Assembly (NCBI GenBank): GCA_003558985.1
Contig: PWNJ01000101.1
Span: forward strand, 1 to 37,577
DNA: 37,577 bases
Reading direction: 5' to 3'
From: a candidate division CSSED10-310 bacterium
GTDB taxonomy: Bacteria > CSSED10-310
Shown: positions 24,503 through 32,036 of the stretch, one piece after another
How the letters are laid out: the number at the start of each line of letters is the position of its first letter
Position numbering within the stretch: position 1 is the stretch's first letter
Program-made: the position numbers and the translations under genes
Notes under the pieces: model-generated
What the model saw: the letters and a program-made list of their open reading frames with translations, nothing else
Told to the model about the DNA's origin: nothing
Database searches by the model: none

Positions 24503-25648
24503 ATGACTATGAATCAAAAAATAAAGCCTGTATTTGTCCAGGGAAATCATGCCTGTGTGTTGGGAGCTTTAAAGGCTGGATGTCGTTTCTTTGGTGGTTA
24601 TCCGATTACACCGTCATCAGAAATCGCCGAATTGCTTGCGCTGGAATTGCCAAAAGTGGGTGGAAAGTTTATTCAAATGGAAGACGAAATTGCGGCTATG
24701 GGAGCGGTAATAGGAGCTTCTCTGACCGGAATGAAAGCGCTAACAGCAACCAGCGGCCCCGGTTTTTCATTAAAACAGGAAAACATCGGGTATGCTATTA
24801 TGGCCGAAGTTCCCTGTGTGATTGTTAATGTTCAGCGGGGAGGCCCGAGTACTGGATTACCAACACAATCTTCACAGGGTGACGTTTTGCAAGCGCGCTG
24901 GGGAACTCATGGGGATCATGAAATTATTGCTCTGGCACCGTCAACCATTCCGGAAATTTATCATCACACGATTCGAGCATTCAATCTTGCAGAGCAATAC
25001 AGAACACCGGTGATTCTTTTGCTGGATGAGATAATCGGGCATATGCGTGAGTTGCTGATAGAGGTGCCTGACGATCAGATTGAACTGATCAACAGGGTAA
25101 AACCTTCGTGTCCACCGGAGGAATACCTTCCGTTTCAAATGGTTGAAAGCGATATTCCACCCATGGCAGATTTTGGTTCCGGATACCGATATCATGTGAC
25201 TGGGCTTTGCCATGATGAAACCGGTTTTCCAACAAATGATCCACAAAAAATTGATGCGTTTATGAAACGATTAAACCGGAAAATCTCCCGCTATACAGAT
25301 CAGATTGTAGAATACCAGACAGCCGGTAATCAGGACTCGGATATCCTGATAATGGCATACGGCTCTTCTGCACGCTCAGCACGACAGGCTTTGCGATTGC
25401 TGAATTCAAACGATAAAACCGCAATCCTGTTCCAACCGCTTACAATTTGGCCTTTTCCCGAGAAAGCATTTCAGGAAACAGCAAAATCACGCAAAAGTAT
25501 TGTTGTTGTGGAAGCAAACGCAGGACAAATGAAGCGTGAAATCGAACGCCTGGTCAATTGTGATATTCCTGTTCGTCTGGTCAGTTCGCTTAATGGAGAA
25601 CCCATTGATCCCAAAACAATAGCGGATGCAGTGATGGAGGTTGTCTGA
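24503..25648 (+). CDS. korA: 2-oxoglutarate:ferredoxin oxidoreductase alpha subunit
   Basis: Alpha subunit of a CoA-dependent, ferredoxin-linked 2-oxoacid oxidoreductase. The 381 residues open with GNHACVLGALKAGCRFFGGYPITPSSEIAE, the pyrimidine-binding domain motif that includes the conserved YPITPS. QMEDEIAAMGAVIGASLTG and the substrate loop TSGPGFSLKQE follow, then QRGGPSTGLPT. The C-terminal transketolase-type domain contains MAYGSSARSARQAL. KorA and the related PorA/VorA types are hard to separate by eye; the sucCD genes just upstream favour 2-oxoglutarate. The second ATG (24509) is an alternative start six bases on. The stop overlaps the korB start. Confidence 0.92.
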   Translation: MTMNQKIKPVFVQGNHACVLGALKAGCRFFGGYPITPSSEIAELLALELPKVGGKFIQMEDEIAAMGAVIGASLTGMKALTATSGPGFSLKQENIGYAIMAEVPCVIVNVQRGGPSTGLPTQSSQGDVLQARWGTHGDHEIIALAPSTIPEIYHHTIRAFNLAEQYRTPVILLLDEIIGHMRELLIEVPDDQIELINRVKPSCPPEEYLPFQMVESDIPPMADFGSGYRYHVTGLCHDETGFPTNDPQKIDAFMKRLNRKISRYTDQIVEYQTAGNQDSDILIMAYGSSARSARQALRLLNSNDKTAILFQPLTIWPFPEKAFQETAKSRKSIVVVEANAGQMKREIERLVNCDIPVRLVSSLNGEPIDPKTIADAVMEVV

Positions 25649-26460
25649 TGTTTAATTATGAGAAATATCTGCGCGCAAACAAGTTGCCTCATATATGGTG
25701 TCCCGGATGCGGCGATGGAACAGTTTTGAAAAGTCTTATTCGGGCTATTGACAAGCAGGGGATTGATAAAAACAACATTGTGCTGGTTTCGGGTATTGGA
25801 TGTTCTTCCCGAACACCCGGCTATGTTGACTTCAACACGCTTCACACGACTCATGGCAGAGCGCTGGCTTTTGCCACAGGTGTCAAGCATGCAAACCCCG
25901 ATTTGCATGTAATCGTTGTATCCGGTGATGGTGATGCGACCGCAATCGGCGGTAATCATTTCATTCATGCTGCCCGACGGAATATTGATATAACCATGAT
26001 TTTATATAACAACTACATATACGGAATGACTGGCGGACAGGCATCACCCACGACACCTCTGGGAGCCTACGCAAGCACAGCGCCATTCGGTTCCATTGAA
26101 CCTAATTTTAATGTAAGCGAACTGGCCAAATCAGCAGGGGCGTCATTTGTCGGACGATCAACGTCCTATCATACAAAACAAATGGAAAATCTCTTTGTTA
26201 AAGCGCTTGCAAAAAACGGTTTCAGCCTTGTTGAAGTCATTGTTCAATGCCCAACAGCTTTTGGACGACGAAACAAGTTGCGAACAGCCGTAGAGATGCT
26301 CAAGTGGCAAAAAGACCATGCCATACCGGTAAAAGCAGATTTGACTCCTGAACAGCTTGAAGGCAAGTTTACAACGGGAGTACTTTGGGATATAGACCGG
26401 CCGGAATACACTGAGCAGTATGCTCAGGTGATTCGGAAGGTAACCGGCAAGCAGAATTAG
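25648..26460 (+). CDS. korB: 2-oxoglutarate:ferredoxin oxidoreductase beta subunit
   Basis: Beta subunit carrying the thiamine diphosphate. The 270 residues include WCPGCGDGTVLKSL (17-30), GIGCSSRTPGYVDFNTLHTTHGRA-type [4Fe-4S]/substrate contacts near 49-72, and the thiamine diphosphate motif GDGDATAIGGNHF followed by NNYIYGMTGGQ. The cysteines at 18, 21 and 52 are the usual cluster ligands in this family. GGAGG at 25636-25640 lies seven bases before ATG 25648, which overlaps the korA stop by one base. The enzyme is oxygen-sensitive in characterised relatives, suggesting anaerobic or microaerophilic growth. Confidence 0.94.
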   Translation: MFNYEKYLRANKLPHIWCPGCGDGTVLKSLIRAIDKQGIDKNNIVLVSGIGCSSRTPGYVDFNTLHTTHGRALAFATGVKHANPDLHVIVVSGDGDATAIGGNHFIHAARRNIDITMILYNNYIYGMTGGQASPTTPLGAYASTAPFGSIEPNFNVSELAKSAGASFVGRSTSYHTKQMENLFVKALAKNGFSLVEVIVQCPTAFGRRNKLRTAVEMLKWQKDHAIPVKADLTPEQLEGKFTTGVLWDIDRPEYTEQYAQVIRKVTGKQN

Positions 26461-26483
26461 ATATATATTGGAGAAGTATTACT

Positions 26484-27029
26484 ATGAGATATGAAATACG
26501 TCTTAGTGGAGCTGGCGGACAGGGTATGATTCTTGCCGGAGTGATTCTGGCAGAAGCTGCTGCAATTTATGACGATAAGAACGCAACTCAGAGTCAGTCG
26601 TATGGTCCGGAAGCGCGTGGTGGAGCAAGTAAATCTGAAGTAATCATCAGTGATGAGGATATTTATTATCCTAAAGCCACGAATATTGATTTGTTGCTTG
26701 CTTTGACTCAGGAAGCCTGTGACAAGTATATCCATGACCTGAAACCTGACGGTATTCTGGTTGTTGATACAGACCTTGTGCAGAAATTGCCGGATGGGAA
26801 ATTTAAAACGTATACCGTTCCGATTTTGAACATTGCCCAGGACAAAATTGGAAAAATGATAGTTGCCAATATAGTCGCTCTGGGAGTTATTGTTGCTCTG
26901 TCAGAGGTGGTAAGTGAAAGCGCGATAGAAAATGCTGTTTTGGCCAGAGTTCCCCGAGGTACGGAAGAGCTTAACAGAAAAGCCCTCAAAGCAGGAATTG
27001 AAGCCGTAAAAAAACTGAAAAAAGACTAA
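26484..27029 (+). CDS. korC: 2-oxoglutarate:ferredoxin oxidoreductase gamma subunit
   Basis: Gamma subunit (181 residues) of the pyruvate/ketoisovalerate oxidoreductase catalytic-domain family. It has the N-terminal nucleotide-like motif LSGAGGQGMILAGVILAEAA (residues 7-26) and TQSQSYGPEARGGASKSEVIIS, which binds near the CoA site. GGAGAAG at 26470-26476 lies seven bases before ATG 26484. It ends the operon korD-korA-korB-korC. The gene converges with the phospholipase D-like gene, with 64 bases between and no clear terminator hairpin. Confidence 0.94.
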   Translation: MRYEIRLSGAGGQGMILAGVILAEAAAIYDDKNATQSQSYGPEARGGASKSEVIISDEDIYYPKATNIDLLLALTQEACDKYIHDLKPDGILVVDTDLVQKLPDGKFKTYTVPILNIAQDKIGKMIVANIVALGVIVALSEVVSESAIENAVLARVPRGTEELNRKALKAGIEAVKKLKKD

Positions 27030-27093
27030 GTTTCAGTTTCAACTACACAAAAGCGGAATTCAATTACGGTTTGAAAGACAATAATCAGCGACT

Positions 27094-28554
27094 CTATCGG
27101 AATTCAAACGTTACAAAATCAATATCACCCAGTAAATTGCCTGTCGCATCGACCATTCCACCCCAAATAGTTAACGGCCCGATAGGAGGCATATCAGCAG
27201 GCGCTACAAACTGCAGTATATTCTGATTTATTCTACTGTTAGCGCCCATGACGATATATTGCGAATCCAAATTAGCAGACCAGGAAGGCCAGAAAAAATA
27301 ACGGTCAGCTCCAAAACCTTCACCAATATCAAGAATGACATACTCATAAAAAGAGACCGAGGTATGACTCGGATTGGTTAAAGATGCAGTGCAAACAAAT
27401 ACGCTGCCTGGATAAAAAACCGTCTGATTCAGTCTCAACTCAATAACAGGATCATTGGCGCCAGGATCATAACCATAGTAGTTTCTGTGAAACTCTTTGT
27501 AAAACTCATACGCTATGGACTGATCATGGATAAATAATGTGTTTTCATCATTGTGGTTTTGCGCGGCTAATGTCCAGTTATATGAACCGGTGACAACACT
27601 TGCAGATGACAGATTGAAATCAAATACAGCGAACTTGTGATGCAAAAGATTTCCATGAGGTATGACATCCTTGTTAAGAATAACGTCAATATCGTTATCA
27701 ACAAGGTAGTTATATACCGAATACTGGCCTTTCCCCTGAAACTCGTCCATTACGCCCTGAACACATATTCCCGAGTTATACCGCTGAACGAGTTTGCCGG
27801 CCAAATTCATTTGAGTGAACGTAAACATTGAAAAATTTATAGATTCAACCGTATCATCCATTCGGTTCATTATGGCATCATAAGCTGTCAGTGGAAAAGT
27901 ATTGTTTGTCGGAGAAAAATAAACTTCAACGGGAATATCATTGCAAATATAAAAGTGGTCAACAACAGTGTTTTTATTTCTGGAAAAAGCGCAGTCACCG
28001 GGAGGTCCCCATTCAGCTCCCCACATCTGATTAAACTCCACCAGATAGGCTTCTGCTAAAGGTATGCAGTCAATTAAAACGGCATGATTGTTGTTATAGA
28101 TAGTACCAGAGTCAGTTATATTGTATGAGCCGGTCCAGACTTTTTGTCCGTCCACAACACAAAACTTGTGGTGCATGTGAAAACTGTTTCCGGACCATCC
28201 ATCACAGGTTTCGTCGATAATAAACAAGCCAGCATCTTCTATTCGTCGGCAGGCCGACAGATGACGATAATTCGCATCGGTAACGATTCGAACATTCTCA
28301 AATCCCAGCCGATGTGCAGCATCAATAAGAGCATCGGCTATGACTACTCTGCCAATAGAATAAAACGCCGCTGATACAGATTCTTCAGCGCTGTCAATCA
28401 GTTCAACCAGCGCCAGATCAATACCATTGCTTTGACTTTGAGATGCCTTGTTAAAAAATAACTGAAATCCATCGGGCAGATCAGCCGCAGAAACTCCCAA
28501 TGTAAAGAATATTGCGATTAACGCAAAGAATGCTATAAATATGTACTGTTTCAT
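27094..28554 (-). CDS. Secreted phospholipase D-like phosphodiesterase
   Basis: A 486-residue exported protein of the phospholipase D superfamily. The signal peptide (core about 4-20, cleavage after VSA near 23) leads into two catalytic HKD motifs: H128-x-K130-x4-D135 in HHKFCVVDG and H305-x-K307-x4-D312 in HHKFAVFD. Each is followed by GSYN and later an N/E-containing segment, as in bacterial endonuclease- or cardiolipin-type members. The C-terminal ~115 residues form a separate beta-rich domain. ATG 28554 is chosen because GGAGG lies six bases before it; the frame is open to 28704, but that stretch is uncharacteristic and lies in the divergent promoter region. Substrate unknown: DNA, phospholipid or another phosphodiester. 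Extracellular or periplasmic location is inferred. Confidence 0.88.
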   Translation of the reverse strand: MKQYIFIAFFALIAIFFTLGVSAADLPDGFQLFFNKASQSQSNGIDLALVELIDSAEESVSAAFYSIGRVVIADALIDAAHRLGFENVRIVTDANYRHLSACRRIEDAGLFIIDETCDGWSGNSFHMHHKFCVVDGQKVWTGSYNITDSGTIYNNNHAVLIDCIPLAEAYLVEFNQMWGAEWGPPGDCAFSRNKNTVVDHFYICNDIPVEVYFSPTNNTFPLTAYDAIMNRMDDTVESINFSMFTFTQMNLAGKLVQRYNSGICVQGVMDEFQGKGQYSVYNYLVDNDIDVILNKDVIPHGNLLHHKFAVFDFNLSSASVVTGSYNWTLAAQNHNDENTLFIHDQSIAYEFYKEFHRNYYGYDPGANDPVIELRLNQTVFYPGSVFVCTASLTNPSHTSVSFYEYVILDIGEGFGADRYFFWPSWSANLDSQYIVMGANSRINQNILQFVAPADMPPIGPLTIWGGMVDATGNLLGDIDFVTFEFR

Positions 28555-28646
28555 CGGGTACCTCCAATACCTGATGTACTGAATAATGCGTTGGGCGTCA
28601 AGATCAATGAAAAGGAAAATCAACGCCGATTTTTGGAGATTCATGT

Positions 28647-30578
28647 ATGAGTCGAAATATAAATAAACCTTCATCAGCTTTAATGCTAATTGTTGTCGTC
28701 GCATTTGTATTTCGATTCGGCCACCTGATTATGATGCACAGCGATCCTGTCGCTGATGTACTTGTTTTGGATAGCCAGGCATACGACACTACAGCCAAAC
28801 TGATTTTACATCGCCAGTTACCTCAAACCGTGTATTTTCAAGCGCCACTGTATCCATACATTCTTGCGGCGCTTTATGCTGTGTCAAACAACAGTTTGAA
28901 TATGGTCAGAATAGTTCAGATTTTGTTCGATATTCTGTCAGTTATTTTTGTGTTTCGCATAACTCTGAATCTGTTTAATCGCAAGTCAGCCATTATTGCC
29001 GGATTAATTATGGCAATATATCCAGTACTGATTTTCCATACCGGACTCATCTTGAAAACAACGTTGAATACTTTTTTTGGCGCCGTTATGGTTTGGCTGG
29101 TTCTGGAACACAAAATACGAATTCCTGTGTGTGCGCGATTGTTCTTTCTGGGATTATTAACCGGATGGGCGTCTGCCATGCAGGGTTCGGTGATTTTACA
29201 AATTCCATTTTTAGGATTATGGATTATTGCGTATTCAGGCTGGCGTAACGTCAGAGTTTGGATGATCCGGGGATTATGGCTGTTTTTGGGTCTGGTTTTG
29301 AGTATTGGTCCATTCACTCTGAGAAATTATCGTGTCAGTGGTCGTTTTGTTTTGATTACATCACAGGGCGGAGCAAATTTTTATCTGGGTAACAGTCCTT
29401 ATTCGGATGGGACCTCAAAAAGACCTCCCAGAGTCCGGATTACACCAGAGTTTGAAGAAGCTGATTTTCACAGAGAAGCCGAACGTGCAGTCGGCAGAAA
29501 ACTGACACCGGAAGAGGCAAGCAGGTACTGGTTATCTGAATCGTTTCGTTGGATGCGGAACAACCCCGGTGATGCGTTTATGCTTCAACTCAGAAAACTG
29601 GGACTTTTCTGGAATAAAGTTGAAATACCGGATAACTATGACTTTGATTTCCAAAGGCGGTATTCATGGTTTATCCGATACCCCAGATATCCGTTCTGGA
29701 TACTGGGTTCCCTTGGGTTGGCCGGAATGTTGTTTTTGATAAAAACATGGCGCAAAACCTGGTTTTTGTATATCTGGATGATATCTTATTGTATGATCTG
29801 GGTGGCGTTTCATATCTATTCAAGATACCGGCTTCCGGGAGTGGTTTTTCTGACACCGTTTGCGGCCGCTTTTTGTGATCAAAGTGTTCGTATTTGGAAA
29901 TCCGGACAATTCAAACGCCTGGGGTTAATGGTCAGTGCAGTTATAGTGATAGCGTTTCTTCAGGGATTGCCTTTAACATCATATACTCATGCGCAGCCAC
30001 TATTTAATCTGGGATCAGGATTGACTCGACTGGGTAAAACAGCGCAAGCTCGGGAAGCGTATTTACAGGCTTTGGAGGCATCGCCAGGTTATGAACCGGC
30101 CATGGTCAATCTGGGCAAACTGGCATGGGCAGAAGGTAAGATACAAGAAGCCGTCGAGTGGTGGCAAAAAGCGCTGAAGCTTCATCCGGATTCTGTTGAA
30201 TCGCATTCGAATTTGGGTACCTGGCAAGCAATTCAGGGAAACATGGATGTGGCCAGAGAACATTTTGCCCGCGCCACCGAAATACAACCGTATTATATGT
30301 TAGGTTGGTTACATCTGGGACAGGCAGAACAAGCGCTTGAAAACTATGAAAACGCAGTAAAAGCGTTTGAAAAGGCTCTTGAATTAACACCGTACAATCC
30401 TCAGGCGCTTTATGGAAAAGCGATGTCACTTGAAACTGCAGGATTAAATGAAAAGGCATTAAAAACCTGGCTAATATACCTTGATGTGGCTGTTAGATTA
30501 CCGGAAGAAGCACAGTTTATACCCGAGGTTCAAAACCGGGTTCGAATCCTGTCCGCTGAAAACAATGAACATAATTAG
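28647..30578 (+). CDS. GT39-like membrane glycosyltransferase with C-terminal TPRs
   Basis: A 643-residue membrane protein. Residues about 10-445 hold roughly nine to eleven hydrophobic segments with the layout of ArnT/PMT-type (GT-C) glycosyltransferases. An acidic residue in the first external loop lies in LDSQAYDTTAKL (about 40-51), followed by FQAPLYPYILAALY; both are typical of this fold and use a lipid-linked sugar donor. Residues about 451-620 form four or five tetratricopeptide repeats, for example IQEAVEWWQKALKLHPDSVES and AVKAFEKALELTPYNPQALY. The TPR part follows the last helix and is inferred to be periplasmic, by analogy with the eukaryotic TMTC O-mannosyltransferases. GGAG lies eight bases before ATG 28647. 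The acceptor could be protein or lipid; it lies beside a surface-glycan block. Confidence 0.83.
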   Translation: MSRNINKPSSALMLIVVVAFVFRFGHLIMMHSDPVADVLVLDSQAYDTTAKLILHRQLPQTVYFQAPLYPYILAALYAVSNNSLNMVRIVQILFDILSVIFVFRITLNLFNRKSAIIAGLIMAIYPVLIFHTGLILKTTLNTFFGAVMVWLVLEHKIRIPVCARLFFLGLLTGWASAMQGSVILQIPFLGLWIIAYSGWRNVRVWMIRGLWLFLGLVLSIGPFTLRNYRVSGRFVLITSQGGANFYLGNSPYSDGTSKRPPRVRITPEFEEADFHREAERAVGRKLTPEEASRYWLSESFRWMRNNPGDAFMLQLRKLGLFWNKVEIPDNYDFDFQRRYSWFIRYPRYPFWILGSLGLAGMLFLIKTWRKTWFLYIWMISYCMIWVAFHIYSRYRLPGVVFLTPFAAAFCDQSVRIWKSGQFKRLGLMVSAVIVIAFLQGLPLTSYTHAQPLFNLGSGLTRLGKTAQAREAYLQALEASPGYEPAMVNLGKLAWAEGKIQEAVEWWQKALKLHPDSVESHSNLGTWQAIQGNMDVAREHFARATEIQPYYMLGWLHLGQAEQALENYENAVKAFEKALELTPYNPQALYGKAMSLETAGLNEKALKTWLIYLDVAVRLPEEAQFIPEVQNRVRILSAENNEHN

Positions 30579-30626
30579 CTTTAAGCAGTTGATTCATCGG
30601 ATTTTGAGTTGCGCGGCTGATTGATT

Positions 30627-32036
30627 TTATCTGGTTAATCGTCGAAGTCCGGGTGTTCTGGCAAGAATCCATTGGGCTGTATGAACCAGTCCTCCAGAAC
30701 GTATATTGTTTACAATAGATGCTTTATAATGTCTGAAAAGATGCTGGAATGTTTCAGGGACGGAAAATGAATCAGGCCTGAAATAATCAACGTGATCCGG
30801 AGCTTTTTCAGGTGAAACAACCCATTCCTGAAGTGGTTTTGTAGTTGCATCAGCCGAATAATATCTGTTGCAGTAATCGAATGCTTTTTCTGCGAAGGAT
30901 TCAAGCATAACTGAATTGGTGATCGTTTGACACAACACGTCGACAAGTTCAGATGTGTTTTCAGGCTGAAAGGTTATACCCAGCGAGTGTTTTTTTATAA
31001 CTTTGGATAGTTCACAAAGCTCGGAAGTAATAATAGGCAGTTTCGAATGCATCCAATCCATTAATCGATTTCGACTACCAAGGATACCTTCATAAGAAAA
31101 CAAATCAATATTGATCCCGACATTTGATTCGCGAACATATGCCGCAACTTCATTAAATGGAATCCAACCTCGCATTACAAAACGGGAGCGATATCGTGAA
31201 TTTTGTATTTGTTTCAGAAACTGCTTGTATGTAATTTCATCATGCGATGTAATTTCGCCTCCCGTACTGACAAAATATACATTTGAAAAACGACTGAAAA
31301 CTTCTTCCAGTGCGGAAAACAGAGTTGTAACGTCCGTCCAGGTATTGTATCCACCACTCCAAAGAATAATGAATGCATTTTCCGGAACATGCACTCCTCG
31401 TACAAGACTCTTTTCCGGTACAGTTTTTTCTATAGTTGTTGTATTACTTATCGAGCAGGGAATAACATGTGTGAACTGGTACCCTGTAGTCAGACGATTC
31501 AATCGGAATCGAGCGCCCAATTCACCGATAGTCGCATATTCTTGCGGTTGTGAAACAACCGATAACACATCCGCTCTATCCAGTATTGCTTTTTCCTGAT
31601 TCCACAATCTTGCAACATAATAATTATCTGTAAACACTTTTGATTTAGTTTGAGCTTCAGCCATGATATGTCCAAACAGATCGGCCCAGAGCGGGCGATC
31701 TGAATTGAGTTGAGCAGCCATATAGGAGGGATAAACAGTAGCGCCTACTATACAGTCAGGCTCAAAGTGATCATGGATACGTTGCAGCCAATGGATATTT
31801 TCAAAAACACTTTGGGTGACGGAATAATATATCAGATTTCCATGTTCTTCAGCATTAACAAGTTTTTGATCGGATTTTTGTTGGGCTGCCAGATGACGAC
31901 TGCATATAAGACAAACCCTGTGACCGTTTTTCAATAGCGGATTCAAAAACTGCCAGGTCCGTTTCCCGGGAGCCAACGTGCAAATATCATTTTGAGTTGG
32001 TAGAGGATTGAGTCCAAGCAGCAAAACTTTGCTCAT
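30627..32036 (-). CDS. GT-B glycosyltransferase (GT4-like), paralogue of its neighbour
   Basis: A 469-residue cytosolic GT-B enzyme. It is clearly homologous to the N-terminal ~420 residues of the gene upstream: both have a LLxxGLxPLP start, WxDLFGHxMAEAQ, IGELG, LWSGGYNTWTD, FVSTGGxIxxHDEITY, ESNxGINID and YEGxxGSxNRxxDWM followed by ELCELS. These place it with retaining GT4-type transferases, whose donor site lies in the C-terminal half. ATG 32036 is used since it overlaps the upstream stop as ATGA; an earlier start at 32096 would reach far into that gene. It has no coiled coil or GT2 domain. Its short basic tail (ARTPGLRRLTR) could touch the membrane. Probably adds a sugar to a surface polysaccharide. 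Confidence 0.85.
   Translation of the reverse strand: MSKVLLLGLNPLPTQNDICTLAPGKRTWQFLNPLLKNGHRVCLICSRHLAAQQKSDQKLVNAEEHGNLIYYSVTQSVFENIHWLQRIHDHFEPDCIVGATVYPSYMAAQLNSDRPLWADLFGHIMAEAQTKSKVFTDNYYVARLWNQEKAILDRADVLSVVSQPQEYATIGELGARFRLNRLTTGYQFTHVIPCSISNTTTIEKTVPEKSLVRGVHVPENAFIILWSGGYNTWTDVTTLFSALEEVFSRFSNVYFVSTGGEITSHDEITYKQFLKQIQNSRYRSRFVMRGWIPFNEVAAYVRESNVGINIDLFSYEGILGSRNRLMDWMHSKLPIITSELCELSKVIKKHSLGITFQPENTSELVDVLCQTITNSVMLESFAEKAFDYCNRYYSADATTKPLQEWVVSPEKAPDHVDYFRPDSFSVPETFQHLFRHYKASIVNNIRSGGLVHTAQWILARTPGLRRLTR

Noticed and set aside
25471-25968. 165-codon open frame on the - strand across korA and korB
   Set aside because: It is the shadow of two well-conserved genes whose starts and stops overlap exactly; its translation shows no domain.
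27053-27108. CGGAATTCAA present twice, at 27053-27062 and 27099-27108
   Set aside because: A ten-base direct repeat in AT-rich sequence at a convergent junction; no mobile-element or attachment-site features accompany it.
28555-28704. Upstream extension of the phospholipase D-like gene by 50 codons
   Set aside because: The internal ATG at 28554 has GGAGG at six bases and starts a standard signal peptide; the extension covers the divergent promoter region and the start of the next gene.
31111-31599. 162-codon open frame on the + strand inside the GT-B gene
   Set aside because: It is opposite a conserved glycosyltransferase domain, and its sequence has no family features.
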